Positions 7,826-17,961 of a stretch of 64,000 nt of DNA are shown piece by piece. Position 1 is the first letter of the stretch, and each line of letters starts with the position of its first letter. The position numbers were made by a program, and so were the translations under genes. This DNA comes from Bacteroidota bacterium (lineage in GTDB: Bacteria > Bacteroidota > Bacteroidia > Chitinophagales > Chitinophagaceae): the NCBI GenBank assembly GCA_023423405.1, contig JAFAFR010000037.1:310001-374000 (forward strand), in the 5' to 3' direction. The notes under the pieces were generated by a model. It worked only from the letters and a program-made list of their open reading frames with translations, made no database searches and was not told where the DNA came from.

Positions 7826-9214
7826 TTAATAGCCAGGATTCTGATACAAATTGGAATTGTTGGTGAGTTCAGAAGCTGGTAGGGGTAATAGAACAGCTGT
7901 GGGAATCCAGGTGTCTGGTTTCAGGGCCGACAAAATCATATCTGCCAACCCCTTCCTTTTCAGATCAAGCCAACGCATTCCGTTCTCAGCAAATAGCTCA
8001 ATTCTTCTCTCTCTTATGATCGCCGCTACCAGATCCGATTTATCAGAAAAATCGTCGGTAGTAAGACCCGAACGGCTTCTTATCACCTGCAGATCCGCCT
8101 GGCCTTCAGGTAATTTATTCATCTCTGCCCGCGCTTCCGCCCTAAGCAGATACATCTCTGCCAGTCTGAAAACAGTTAAATATTCGATTCCATCGGTTTG
8201 GAAAGGAAATTTGTATTTATACGGCAGGTGATAATCTTTTCCATCGAATGTATAACTCAATGTCCAGAACTCTTTTCGCCTATCGCCTTCGCTAAATTGG
8301 CTCCATAGATCAGGAGAAATATAACCATACTGAGGTATGCCAGTGGTTTGCACAAACGCCAGGGATATTCCCGTATTCATGCCGGTTACAACTGGTTGAA
8401 GTTGCCAAATCGACTCTAAGTCACCAACATTAAACGCTGCCTCGGGGGATTTCGCCAATCCAAATAAAGATGTCGTTTCGATAATTTTTGTAGCATATGC
8501 CTCCGCATTTTCCCAATCTTTTCCGAAAAGGTGCAGCTGCGCCAGCAGTGCGTAAGCAGCGAATATTGTAGGCCTGTTTCGCTGATTTTTATATTTACTG
8601 AAATCTGCTGGTAGCAGGACAGATGCTTCCTTCGCGTCCTCCAGCATTTTTTCGTAAACAAGCTCCAACTCAGTCCGTCCCATAAGCTTATTTTCACGAT
8701 AGTCCGTTGTTAAAACCAAAGGAACCGGCCCGAACCATTGAATAAGCTGAAAATAGCAGAATGCTCTCATAAACATTGCCTCCCCCCTCAGCCTATCCTT
8801 TAGTGTAGGAGAAAGTCTGTCGGACCTATCCAGACCTTCCAAAATCGCATTTGCGTGGTATATTTGCTCGTACCATTCGCGCCATAAGCCTATCATTTGT
8901 GAATTTGTAGGTTGCACGCCATATTCATAGAATTCCAGCATGGCCGACTGGGTGGTTGTAGCCACAAGTTCATCGGAAAGAAGACTCCCATAAAGCACCA
9001 TTCCGCCATTCAACGAAGTCAAATTTCCCTGCATCGCCCTGCTGTAAAGCCCCAAAACACCTGCATTTGCTGAAGCGCTGTCCAAAAAAACCGTCTCGTC
9101 CACAAAAGAAGTTGCGGGGGGATCAACCGTAACAAATTTGCTGCAGGCAGCCAGCAGGATGCAGGCAACAGAAATATGAAAGCCACGTTTAATGTATGTA
9201 TGCATCATTTTCAT
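7826..9214 (-). CDS. SusD/RagB-family nutrient-uptake lipoprotein
   Basis: 462 residues with a lipoprotein signal ending 'LLAAC' (lipid-bearing Cys24). The mature part has SusD-type helical repeats in its N-terminal half ('AMFMRAFCYFQLIQWFGPVPL', which is the family's hallmark TPR helix) and the C-terminal 'RIIRERRIELFAENGMRWLDLKR'-type segment, here 'AAIIRERRIELFAENGMRW'. It would sit on the cell surface as the lid of the SusC transporter encoded one base upstream and bind glycan or peptide ligands. It is somewhat shorter than average SusD proteins. Ligand unknown. Confidence 0.95.
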   Translation of the reverse strand: MKMMHTYIKRGFHISVACILLAACSKFVTVDPPATSFVDETVFLDSASANAGVLGLYSRAMQGNLTSLNGGMVLYGSLLSDELVATTTQSAMLEFYEYGVQPTNSQMIGLWREWYEQIYHANAILEGLDRSDRLSPTLKDRLRGEAMFMRAFCYFQLIQWFGPVPLVLTTDYRENKLMGRTELELVYEKMLEDAKEASVLLPADFSKYKNQRNRPTIFAAYALLAQLHLFGKDWENAEAYATKIIETTSLFGLAKSPEAAFNVGDLESIWQLQPVVTGMNTGISLAFVQTTGIPQYGYISPDLWSQFSEGDRRKEFWTLSYTFDGKDYHLPYKYKFPFQTDGIEYLTVFRLAEMYLLRAEARAEMNKLPEGQADLQVIRSRSGLTTDDFSDKSDLVAAIIRERRIELFAENGMRWLDLKRKGLADMILSALKPDTWIPTAVLLPLPASELTNNSNLYQNPGY

Positions 9215-9215
9215 T

Positions 9216-12200
9216 TTAAAGAGTTATTCTACAGCCAACCGTAAACACTCTAAGCGGAGGGATATTTCTAAAGCTCAATGTTTCCGGATCCAGGCCATCA
9301 TAATTGGTATAGGTCAAAAGATTTTGCCCCAATACATATACACTAAAATTTTGAATATGGTTTCTTCCACACCATTCCGAAGGGAAGTCAAAGGAAAGCG
9401 ACACATTCTTAAGTCTTATATAAGAAGCATCACTAATTGTTTTGTCACCATAACTCCGCATTGCAGCAGATGACGCATATACAGACCCTCTCCTGTTCTG
9501 AGAAAATTTCTGCACATCCGATTGATCCCCTTTCTGCTGCCATCGGTTCATAACACTTATCGGCTGATTGGAAGATGTTCCTGGCATGTCAAAATAGGGC
9601 AGACTGGTATATGCATCCTGCTGCACTCCCTGTACGAGAAAGTCCAGTTTGATTCCTTTCCACTGAACAGAGTTATTCATACCTGCCAAAGTTCTTATTC
9701 CCAAAGGCCTATATACAGAAAGATCTCCTGGATAAGAAATAGACCCATCTTTATTTGCATCGACAAACTGGTACATGCCAGTTTCCGGATCCACTTCTGA
9801 AAATTCAAAAGCTTTCCGCATCATCGTGGATTGTCCGACAACGTAGTCTCTGCTATAGGGAGTACCTTCAAGGTTTGGAAAGGAAATCAACTTGGTTCTT
9901 GGAAAAGAGAGGTTAAGACTTGTGATCCAGATAACCTTCGATGACGTCAAATTGCTGCTGTTCAACTCGAACTCCCAGCCTGCATTCTGTAATTCAGCAT
10001 CTAAGTTGTATTGCACTGAATTAAATCCGGTTGTCATAGGCAGCGCAAGTCCTACGAGTTGATTCCCAGATCGGTTCCTGTAATAACTGGCAGTAGCAAA
10101 AATCCTATCGCGAAGAAAGCCCAGCTCAAGGCCGGCTTCCAATTTCCTGTTTGACTCCCATCTGAAATTCGGATTCGCCAGATTAGCGGGTTGCAAAGTG
10201 GGAATTCCCGTATATGGATATTCTGAAAAATTCCATACTCCAATATATCCATAGTCGCCAATTTGGTCGCTTCCCGTAGATCCGTAGCTGGCTCTTATTT
10301 TTCCAAAACTCAGGAATGACTTTGACTCATTCAGCCAGGACTCTTTTGAGAAGATCCAGCCTGCGCCAATTGCTCCAAAATTCCCAAACTGATTGCCTTT
10401 TCCGAAGCGGCTGGAACCATCACGCCTTCCCGTAAAGCTCAACAAATATCTTTTTGCCCAATGCAACTGCACTCTGCCAAAAGCCGCCTGGTAGCGATAC
10501 CGGCTATCCAGTACCTCACTGATGTTCAACACCGCAGCGGCAGCAGGATTAGTCATTACATTGTCGCTCGCAAACTGGCTGCCATCCATGTATATACGTT
10601 CGCGATGCGTATCCTGAAATGTCAGTCCTAGCAATACGCTGATTTCAAGCAGTTCAAAGCTTTTATGATACGACATTTGTGGTTCAATGATCCAGGTGGC
10701 AATGTCACTTGTGGAATATGCCGCCGCACCTGAATAAGGAAATGCAGGATCACTTGCCTTTGCTGGTTGTATATTCGTCTCCTTCAGGTTCATTTGGGAA
10801 TACCCGAGGTTTGCTTTCAGTTCAAATCCCTCAAAAATGTTGTAGGATATAGTAGCATTGCCCAGTAAGTTGCTGGTCCGGCCGAGATAGCTTTTCCTGG
10901 TTTCACCCATCGGGTTTTGCCACGTTGAGTTCTCCCAGTTCAGGTCGCCCTGAGGAGTATACAATGGCGGAGCGACCGGAGCCAATGTCAGGCCCCGGCT
11001 CATAAGATCGGTGTATATAAGGTTATTGTTGTCCGATACATAGTTTCCACCCAGGGAAACCCGCAATTTTTGATTGGAGGAACGATGGCTAACATTGAAA
11101 TGAACGGCACCTTTCTTGTCCCGGAAGTCTCCCGGAAAGACTGTGGTCTCATGACGGTAGGTACCGCTAACTAAAAACTGGGTTTGCTGATTCCCACCAG
11201 AAATACCAACATCCAGGTTGTTTATTCTTGCTGTTCCCCCTACCAGTTCCTTTTGCCAATCGGTATACCTGGTAGTGTCCCACCTTAACATATCATTACC
11301 GCCTACGGAAACCGCATCATTTTTGAAGGCTTCCCTTCGCATAACCAAATAGTCCTCCCTTGAAAGCAATTCCATTTTATTAGCAACCTTTCCCCAGCCG
11401 GTATATCCATTAAATTGAAACTGCGTCTTACCCGTTCTTCCTTTTTTCGTAGTTATAAGAACAATCCCATTAGCCGCTCGTGAGCCATAAATGGCGGTAG
11501 CATCAGCATCTTTCAACACTTCAATGCTTTCAATATCGTTCGGATTAAGTGCACTCAGCGGACTTCCTCCCATCAAAACGACGCTGGTAAACGGGGATGC
11601 AATGGTTGAACCAGGGTAGGGAATACCGTCTACAATGTATAATAAATCATTGCCGTCGTCCCTAAGGCTATTTCTGCCCCTTAAATTAACAGTGAACCCG
11701 CCACCAGGAACACCAGTAGTTTGCTGGATCGAAACGCCAGCCACCCTGCCCTGAACAGCTGCAATAGGATTGGAAACCGGTTGCCGGGCAATTTCTTCCT
11801 GCGTAACTTTTGCGATGTTCCCGGTATTGTATCGCCTTGTAGATGTACCGTAGGCAATCACCTGCACTTCGTCCAGTTTGTTGTCCGAACGCCGGAGCCG
11901 GATTAGCATATTGTTGTTATTACCAATAAGAACCTTTTGCTCCTGAAATCCAATGCAGGTGATCAGCAGATAGCTGTTTTTTGTTGCCAGCGGAATCTGA
12001 AAAAAACCTTCATCATCGGTAGTTACCATGTTTCCCTGAGGCTGTAATTGAACCGTCGCATTGGTTACCGGTTCATCCTGGACCGACAAAATTTTCCCCG
12101 ATACAATATAAGTCGTGTCCGCAGTAGTAAGCACAATATGCTTATCAACTACATAAATCACTTTATCATCTATCTCATATTGCAGCGGCTGGCCCCTGAA

Positions 12201-12506
12201 ACAAAGATCCAGCACCGCGGTGAGCTCGGCGTCCTTTACGGAAATAGTGACCTTATTGGCCTTGTCCAGCAGCGCTTCGCTGTAATAGAAGAAATAACCT
12301 GTTTGCCGGTGGATGTCCAGGAAAACATCGGCGAGGCTGGCTTGTTTCTTGGACAGCGTGATGCGCTGGCCATAGCCGGTGGCGGAAACATGCAGACATC
12401 CCGCCAGGAGAAGAATGGCTGTAAGTTTGATCATAAGTAAGGCACTGCGCAGTTGGGGCATCCGGCGCAGTACGGACATGGGTTTCCCGATAGCAGTTAA
12501 TTGCAT
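9216..12506 (-). CDS. SusC/RagA-family TonB-linked outer-membrane transporter with STN domain
   Basis: 1,096 residues. Domain order: a signal segment with a polar N-terminal extension (1-46), an STN domain (about 48-118; 'LADVFLDIHRQTGYFFYYS'), a carboxypeptidase-D-like strand region (about 130-210), a TonB plug ('EVQVIAYGTSTRRYNTGNIA'; later 'NPNDIESIEVLKDADATAIY' and 'GSRAANGIVLITTKKG'), then the 22-strand barrel ending 'FTVGCRITL'. The STN domain is the part that contacts a FecR-type anti-sigma factor, and a fecR-like gene lies 171 bases upstream in the same direction, so cell-surface signalling is expected. It pairs with the SusD gene one base downstream. Imported substrate unknown. Confidence 0.96.
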   Translation of the reverse strand: MQLTAIGKPMSVLRRMPQLRSALLMIKLTAILLLAGCLHVSATGYGQRITLSKKQASLADVFLDIHRQTGYFFYYSEALLDKANKVTISVKDAELTAVLDLCFRGQPLQYEIDDKVIYVVDKHIVLTTADTTYIVSGKILSVQDEPVTNATVQLQPQGNMVTTDDEGFFQIPLATKNSYLLITCIGFQEQKVLIGNNNNMLIRLRRSDNKLDEVQVIAYGTSTRRYNTGNIAKVTQEEIARQPVSNPIAAVQGRVAGVSIQQTTGVPGGGFTVNLRGRNSLRDDGNDLLYIVDGIPYPGSTIASPFTSVVLMGGSPLSALNPNDIESIEVLKDADATAIYGSRAANGIVLITTKKGRTGKTQFQFNGYTGWGKVANKMELLSREDYLVMRREAFKNDAVSVGGNDMLRWDTTRYTDWQKELVGGTARINNLDVGISGGNQQTQFLVSGTYRHETTVFPGDFRDKKGAVHFNVSHRSSNQKLRVSLGGNYVSDNNNLIYTDLMSRGLTLAPVAPPLYTPQGDLNWENSTWQNPMGETRKSYLGRTSNLLGNATISYNIFEGFELKANLGYSQMNLKETNIQPAKASDPAFPYSGAAAYSTSDIATWIIEPQMSYHKSFELLEISVLLGLTFQDTHRERIYMDGSQFASDNVMTNPAAAAVLNISEVLDSRYRYQAAFGRVQLHWAKRYLLSFTGRRDGSSRFGKGNQFGNFGAIGAGWIFSKESWLNESKSFLSFGKIRASYGSTGSDQIGDYGYIGVWNFSEYPYTGIPTLQPANLANPNFRWESNRKLEAGLELGFLRDRIFATASYYRNRSGNQLVGLALPMTTGFNSVQYNLDAELQNAGWEFELNSSNLTSSKVIWITSLNLSFPRTKLISFPNLEGTPYSRDYVVGQSTMMRKAFEFSEVDPETGMYQFVDANKDGSISYPGDLSVYRPLGIRTLAGMNNSVQWKGIKLDFLVQGVQQDAYTSLPYFDMPGTSSNQPISVMNRWQQKGDQSDVQKFSQNRRGSVYASSAAMRSYGDKTISDASYIRLKNVSLSFDFPSEWCGRNHIQNFSVYVLGQNLLTYTNYDGLDPETLSFRNIPPLRVFTVGCRITL

Positions 12507-12564
12507 ACATTTGATTGAGGGTTAACAATGTCATTCTTAGATGGAGTGGATGTTAATCCGACTG

Positions 12565-12597
12565 CCGGCTCCTGGTGCAAACAGGGGCCGGTTTTTT
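12565..12597 (+). terminator. GC-rich hairpin with T-run between fecR-like and susC-like genes
   Basis: A 10-base stem with one G-T wobble (CCGGCTCCTG / CAGGGGCCGG, loop GTGCAAA) is followed on the plus strand by six T. Both flanking genes are on the minus strand, where the hairpin is not followed by a T-run, so it would stop plus-strand readthrough or act as an RNA structure in the leader of the SusC gene. Confidence 0.45.
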
Positions 12598-12677
12598 ACC
12601 GGTGAGCAGTCAACACAGTCCGCACACCGGTCAGGCTTATACGATTTAAAACATGAAAGATCAGTTACCAGGGTTTT

Positions 12678-13847
12678 TCAAGGTGCTATATAGAGTTTTC
12701 CATTTTGCCAGGAAAAATGCGCCTCTCCTCCCTTCTCCAGTATCTTCAACAACTCGGGCAGGGAACGGTCACGGGGCAGGATACCCGAAAAACGTGCGTT
12801 CGTATTTCCGTTGAAACCCAACTCAACCGGGTACCACCTCGCCAACTGCCGGAAAATCTCCTCGTAGCCGGCCTGCCGGAAACGGAATACATTGTCTTTC
12901 CACGCGATAAGGGCATTTACATCAGCAGCGCGGGATTGTATTTTTCCGCCAATATCCACCACGGCCACTTCGCCCGGCTTCAGTTCAGCAGACATCCCTG
13001 CAGAACTCACCCTTACCTTCCCTTCTGCCAGCGCCACCTGCATGACCGGCTCATCGGCATAATCATTTACATTAAAATGCGTTCCCAATACCTCCACCTT
13101 TCCACGGGAGGTTTGCACAAAAAAAGGACGGCCGTTTTTCGCTACTTCAAAATAAGCTTCTCCCTGCAATGATACCAGTCGCTCCTTCTCTCCGAAAAAA
13201 ACAGGATAGTCCATTTCGGAACCTGCATTCAGCCAAACCTTCGTGCCATCGGAAAGCGCAACAACAGCCATCCTGCCAATGGGCGTAATCAGTTGATGGT
13301 GCTCAGTAAACTGACCGGCCGCTGCATATTTCAGCGCGCCCTGCTCCAGGCTTGCCAGGTTTTTTCCATTTTCGGTTATTGGTTGCCGTTGTATCGAGTC
13401 CAGCGTCAGCAGTGAGCCATCCGACAACCGCAACTGTACCTGCCCGTTACCCGGCATAATGGCCGGCACCTCCTGTGGAGCATCAGCAATAACCTGTTGC
13501 TGCACGGGCAGTTTATCGGTTTTCCAGTAATACCATCCCGCTGCAGCCAGCAGCAAAATGCCACCAACAACCGCTGCCCGTGCCCAGGTTCTGCTGTATA
13601 TGGAAAGAGCCTTATGTTCTTCGCCAATCCGCTCCCGGATGAGCTTCCAGGTAGCATCGCTGTCTTTCTCACGCAACTCATCCAGCATCGCTTCCCAGGC
13701 CTTGCTGTTGCTCAGCTCATCAAAAAGCTGTTGGTTTTTGAACGAACGGGAAAGCCATTTTTCCAGCAGACGCAATTCTTCCCCAGACAATTCCTCTTTC
13801 TTATAATAACGATACAAGATGGATACTATGGAAGCTGCTGGCGGCAT
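12678..13847 (-). CDS. FecR-family anti-sigma factor
   Basis: 389 residues from the ATG at 13847 ('MPPAASIVSILYRYY'). The N-terminal cytoplasmic region carries 'LLEKWLSRSFKNQQLFDEL', which is typical of FecR. One membrane segment follows ('WARAAVVGGILLLAAAGWYYW'), then the periplasmic FecR domain ('ITPIGRMAVVALSDGTKVWLNAGSEMDYPVFF', with 'LVSLQGEAYFEV' after it) and a C-terminal STN-like region ('YEEIFRQLARWYPVEL'). It should hold an ECF sigma factor inactive until the loaded SusC transporter signals through its STN domain. Unusually, no sigma gene lies directly upstream; the nearest, in the same orientation, is 4.1 kb away at 17958-18545. Confidence 0.92.
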   Translation of the reverse strand: MPPAASIVSILYRYYKKEELSGEELRLLEKWLSRSFKNQQLFDELSNSKAWEAMLDELREKDSDATWKLIRERIGEEHKALSIYSRTWARAAVVGGILLLAAAGWYYWKTDKLPVQQQVIADAPQEVPAIMPGNGQVQLRLSDGSLLTLDSIQRQPITENGKNLASLEQGALKYAAAGQFTEHHQLITPIGRMAVVALSDGTKVWLNAGSEMDYPVFFGEKERLVSLQGEAYFEVAKNGRPFFVQTSRGKVEVLGTHFNVNDYADEPVMQVALAEGKVRVSSAGMSAELKPGEVAVVDIGGKIQSRAADVNALIAWKDNVFRFRQAGYEEIFRQLARWYPVELGFNGNTNARFSGILPRDRSLPELLKILEKGGEAHFSWQNGKLYIAP

Positions 13848-14038
13848 GATGATATCGGTTCCGGGATTTTGTACAGAATGTATCTGGAGTCCACCCGGGT
13901 TGGGTAATAAAAACAAAAAATAATCACCCGGATGCAGCAACAGTAATTTACACATTTTGTATGGCAATAACGATGACACTGCATTCGGGCACCAAAAAAT
14001 GAATAGCTTACAGGAAGACTCACCGGATAATAATTTTC

Positions 14039-16825
14039 ATGCAACACTCATCACTACGCAATAAGATTTGGATTTTCTGCGGCCTGTTTTTGCTCTGCGT
14101 GGCGCCTGCGTCCGCACAGGAAAAACCTTCCGTGGTCAACCTCAACGCGGGCGGATTGCAGGCAACCATTAGCAACAGGGGCCTGCGCTCCCTGCAGGTA
14201 ACGGAAGATAGTTTTCATGCCGACCTCCTGCGGCCCGGCGCTTCCATTGTCGCCAAACTGGCTTACTGCAGTGGTCGCGGAAGCTGGACGGACCCCGCCC
14301 TCTATGCCGACAGCAGCTCCCTCCAAACCGAAAATACCGGCGCCTGCACCCTGCGCTATTTTGCCAATGGCGCCCCCGCTCCTTTTGTACAGCGCTTTTC
14401 AGAAAACAGCCGCGGCATCGATATGGAGATCAGCATCGAAGCACAAAAAGATACCCTCACCATCGGCAGCCTGGCGCTGGCCCTTCCCTATAAATCACCC
14501 GGCGGCGCCACGCCGACTGATATCTTCGAAAAAGGATTTGTAAAACACCAGTTCATTGCAGGCGGCGGCTCCTTTCTCTATTTTGCCAAACCCTCGGGCA
14601 AGGGCCCCTTCCTGCTGGTCCTGCCCCAGCCCGGTACCGCCCTGGAATATTTCGATAACAAAACAGGCTTCGCGGTGTACGTGCACGGCGCCCTCAACGC
14701 CGCCAGTGAAAAAACCGGCTCCTGGCGCCAGCCGCTCACCATGCAAACCGTACTGCCGGGGCAACGCTATACCGCCGGTTTCCGCTTTCGCTGGGCCCAC
14801 ACCTGGAACGATATGCGCACCCTCCTGTATGAAGAAGGCCTCTTCGACATCCGCGTGGCGCCGGGCATGACCCTGCCGCAAAACCTGCCCGCCCGTTTTT
14901 CACTCCATACCAAAAACCAGGTCGACTCCATCACCGCCGAATTCCCCGACGCTACCATCCTCCGGCAATTGCCCTCCACGCTCAACGGTCATACATTTTA
15001 CGAAGTGGCCTTCCGGCGCCCCGGCGAAAACAAACTCACCATCCACCACGGCGGTCAAAAAACCTATCTCGAATTTTTTTGCACCCAACCCCTCGATACC
15101 CTTTTCCAAAAAAGAAGCCGCTTCCTCGTCAACCGCCAGCAGCACCGCGACAGCAGCAAATGGTACAACGGTTTGTTTTCTATTTACGACATGAAGAACA
15201 GCGTGCTGCGCGGTCCCGATAACACCGATGGCTTCGATGGCTGGTGGGGTTATATGCTTTCGGGCGACGACGCCGCACTGAGTAAAGCCCCCTATCTCGC
15301 TGCCAAAAATGTGTTCTATCCAAAACAGGAAGAGATCGATGCACTGGAATATTATATCGAACATTTCGTATGGGGCAGGCTGCAGCGCACCGATGCCGAA
15401 AACCCTTTCCCCTACGGCATCTACGGGTCGCCCAACTGGAAAGAAAACCGCGATACCAGCCGCGCTTACCGCTATGCCTGGTCGGCCGACAACCAGTCGG
15501 TGGAAGTGCCGGGCCGCGATACCATGCGCCTGTGGCGGGCCTACGATTATCCGCACCTGGTGACCATGTATTTTCACTGCTACGAACTGGCCCGTTATTA
15601 CCCCGAAAAAATGCATTACCTCGATGCTGCCGGCTACCTCGAACGCGCCTGGCGCACCGCCAAAGCCTATTTTGAATACCCCTACCGGATACGCCCAACC
15701 GAATACCGCATCTACGAGATGGCCTGTTACAACGAACTGGTGCTGGAGCCACTGATGGAAGCGCTGGAAAAAGAAGGACGCCCCACCGAAGCCCGCTGGC
15801 TCCGCAACGAGTACGAGAAAAAAGTAAAATACTTTATCTACGACAATCCCTATCCCTGGGGTTCTGAATACGCATTCGACCGCACGGCTTTTGAATCGTC
15901 CTATGCCTTTGCGAAATATGCGCTCACGCATCCGCTGCAGCCCGATTCAGCGCTCTGGTTCGATCGCGTGAAAAAGAAATGGTATTCCCACCCCGTGATA
16001 CAAAAAGAAGATGCCTGGCAGTTTCTTGAACGTCAACATTACGCTGGACTGGCGGTGCGCGGCTGGCTGGAGACCAGCTACTATCACCTGGGTGCGGATG
16101 ACCGTATGAGTTATATGGCCAAGATGGGTGGCCGCTCGGTGCTGGATTACGGACTGCATTTTGCAGACAATCCCGGCGACTGGCTGCAACTGGGTTATGC
16201 GTCTTATCTCAGCTCCTGGGCGCTGGTGAATGCTGGTCCGCCCGAAAGCGGCTATGGCTACTGGTTTCCCGGGGCAGAAAACGACGGCGCCATGGGCGGC
16301 GAGTTCATCGAATACAAAAGAGGAAAAACATGGTACGGTCGTCCGCTCGACCGCGGCCCCTGGGTCTACGATGGCGAGGGCGACCTGGGTATGATTGCCG
16401 CAGTGGATATGGCCCGTTCGGTGCTGGCTCTCGACCCTATTTTCGGGTGGACGGCTTATGGCGCACGGCTCCGGGAAACGTCGAAACAGTGGCAGCTCGA
16501 TCCGCAGGACGGCATCCGCGCCAAATTCAGCTTCGTGCAAAAAAAAGACCGCCTTCATTTTGAACTGAATCGCGACGGATGGGTATCGGCGCCGGATGGT
16601 ATTACGGTACAAAAAGATGCGCGGCGATTCCGCTTCCGCCTTGAGAACCGCAGCGGCAACCATCATTCCACCGTCCTGACGGTCTATTCCCTTTCCCAAC
16701 CCTTACGGAAACCAACCGTAACCATGGATGGAAAAAAGCTGGAGACGGTGCAAAAGGGCTCCGGCGTTTATAAAATAATACTGCCGGTTTCACGCCCGGA
16801 ACACGTCATAACGGTGGTGCGCTAA
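14039..16825 (+). CDS. Large secreted protein, putative (alpha/alpha)6 glycosidase-like (DUF5695-like)
   Basis: 928 residues with a signal peptide ending near 'VAPASAQ' (26). The N-terminal ~300 residues are beta-rich; the central part (about 350-780) is rich in aromatic residues and helices ('DNTDGFDGWWGYMLSGDDAALSKAPYLAAKN', positions about 389-419), as in glycoside hydrolases and lyases with an alpha-alpha barrel; a beta-sandwich-like C-terminus follows. I associate it with the DUF5695 proteins of Bacteroidota, but from memory only. It is divergent from the FecR gene (191 bases between starts), beside a SusC/SusD unit, so carbohydrate degradation in the periplasm or on the surface is a reasonable guess. 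Catalytic residues not identified. Confidence 0.7.
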   Translation: MQHSSLRNKIWIFCGLFLLCVAPASAQEKPSVVNLNAGGLQATISNRGLRSLQVTEDSFHADLLRPGASIVAKLAYCSGRGSWTDPALYADSSSLQTENTGACTLRYFANGAPAPFVQRFSENSRGIDMEISIEAQKDTLTIGSLALALPYKSPGGATPTDIFEKGFVKHQFIAGGGSFLYFAKPSGKGPFLLVLPQPGTALEYFDNKTGFAVYVHGALNAASEKTGSWRQPLTMQTVLPGQRYTAGFRFRWAHTWNDMRTLLYEEGLFDIRVAPGMTLPQNLPARFSLHTKNQVDSITAEFPDATILRQLPSTLNGHTFYEVAFRRPGENKLTIHHGGQKTYLEFFCTQPLDTLFQKRSRFLVNRQQHRDSSKWYNGLFSIYDMKNSVLRGPDNTDGFDGWWGYMLSGDDAALSKAPYLAAKNVFYPKQEEIDALEYYIEHFVWGRLQRTDAENPFPYGIYGSPNWKENRDTSRAYRYAWSADNQSVEVPGRDTMRLWRAYDYPHLVTMYFHCYELARYYPEKMHYLDAAGYLERAWRTAKAYFEYPYRIRPTEYRIYEMACYNELVLEPLMEALEKEGRPTEARWLRNEYEKKVKYFIYDNPYPWGSEYAFDRTAFESSYAFAKYALTHPLQPDSALWFDRVKKKWYSHPVIQKEDAWQFLERQHYAGLAVRGWLETSYYHLGADDRMSYMAKMGGRSVLDYGLHFADNPGDWLQLGYASYLSSWALVNAGPPESGYGYWFPGAENDGAMGGEFIEYKRGKTWYGRPLDRGPWVYDGEGDLGMIAAVDMARSVLALDPIFGWTAYGARLRETSKQWQLDPQDGIRAKFSFVQKKDRLHFELNRDGWVSAPDGITVQKDARRFRFRLENRSGNHHSTVLTVYSLSQPLRKPTVTMDGKKLETVQKGSGVYKIILPVSRPEHVITVVR

Positions 16826-16850
16826 GTGGTTGAGCCCGTATAATTAAGGC

Positions 16851-16895
16851 TATTTATGGATATTTTTATGGGTATTAATCCATAATATGGATATT
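16851..16895. promoter_or_regulatory. AT-rich repeated motif in front of the Fic gene
   Basis: The 45 bases before the Fic start contain two direct copies of TATGGATATTT (starting near 16855 and 16887) and, between them, the inverted half AATCCATA. This arrangement looks like an operator, possibly bound by the winged-helix end of the Fic protein itself. Inference from pattern only. Confidence 0.4.
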
Positions 16896-16896
16896 T

Positions 16897-17961
16897 ATGT
16901 ATACATTTACGGATATGCAACTGGCATCCATATCCATAACCCCGGAAATATTATCGCTCATTGCCGAGATTGATGAATTCAAGGGAAGCTGGCGGGTCAT
17001 GGGCGAGCTGGCGCCCGAACAACTTTCGGCTTTAAAGAAAGTAGCCACCATAGAAAGCATCGGTTCTTCCACCCGCATAGAGGGCAGTGCATTAAGTGAT
17101 GCCGAAGTGGAAGCCCTGTTAAAGAATCTTTCCCGGCAGTCTTTTTCTTCCCGCGACGAACAGGAAGTGGCAGGATATGCAGAACTGATGCAACTCCTGT
17201 TTTCCAGTTATGAACATATCTCTGTCACCGAAAATTATATCTGCCAGTTGCATGGAGAACTGTTGCAGCACAGTGAAAAAGACCAGTGGCACAGAGGCAG
17301 GTACAAAACCTTAAACAATCACGTAGAAGCTTTTGATGCATCCGGCCGGTCGCTGGGTATTGTTTTTGAAACAGCATCTCCTTTTGAAACGCCGCGCAGA
17401 ATGGAACAACTGGTGCATTGGACGAGACAGTGCATGGAGGAAAAAAGTTTGCATCCACTTATTGTAACCGCTGTGTTCGTAGTGGAATTTCTTGCCATTC
17501 ATCCGTTCCAGGATGGCAATGGCCGGCTGTCGAGGATCCTTACCACCTGGCTGCTCCTGCGCGCGGGTTATACCTATACGCCTTACAGTTCAATGGAGGC
17601 GCTCGTGGAGCAAAACAAAGAAGGATATTACCTGGCATTGCGGCAAACCCAGGGCACTTTACAACATGCACAACCGAACTGGCAGCCCTGGCTGCTCTTT
17701 TTCCTGCGCGTTCTTCAGCAGCAGAAACGAAGATTGGAAGTCAAAATCGAACAGGAGCGGCTACTGAAGAAACAGTTGCTGCCGCTTTCCCTGCAAATAC
17801 TGTCTCTTGCGACATCCAGGGGTCGTATCACCGTTAAGGATATTGTTGCGTTTACCAGCGCCAACCGCAACACCATAAAAAAGCACCTCGAAGCGCTGGT
17901 ACAAAACAAACAACTGAAAAAATTTGGTGTGGGAAAAGGAAGCTGGTATGCCACCCGTTAA
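16897..17961 (+). CDS. Fic-domain AMPylase with inhibitory helix and C-terminal winged helix
   Basis: 354 residues. The Fic motif HPFQDGNGR is at 202-210, with the catalytic His202 intact; it transfers AMP (or another nucleotide part) to protein hydroxyls. The N-terminal segment 'SSTRIEG' (57-63) fits the S/TxxxE(G/N) inhibitory helix motif, so the protein is a class II, self-inhibited Fic. The C-terminal ~70 residues ('GRITVKDIVAFTSANRNTIKKHLEALVQ') form a winged helix-turn-helix, common in the Fic/DUF4172-type single-chain members. Target unknown. Its stop codon overlaps the end of the convergent sigma gene by 4 bases. The start at 16897 is followed in frame by Met7, an alternative. Confidence 0.92.
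   Translation: MYTFTDMQLASISITPEILSLIAEIDEFKGSWRVMGELAPEQLSALKKVATIESIGSSTRIEGSALSDAEVEALLKNLSRQSFSSRDEQEVAGYAELMQLLFSSYEHISVTENYICQLHGELLQHSEKDQWHRGRYKTLNNHVEAFDASGRSLGIVFETASPFETPRRMEQLVHWTRQCMEEKSLHPLIVTAVFVVEFLAIHPFQDGNGRLSRILTTWLLLRAGYTYTPYSSMEALVEQNKEGYYLALRQTQGTLQHAQPNWQPWLLFFLRVLQQQKRRLEVKIEQERLLKKQLLPLSLQILSLATSRGRITVKDIVAFTSANRNTIKKHLEALVQNKQLKKFGVGKGSWYATR

Noticed and set aside
14900..15931. 343-codon minus-strand open frame
   Set aside because: Antisense to the large secreted protein; no recognisable motif.
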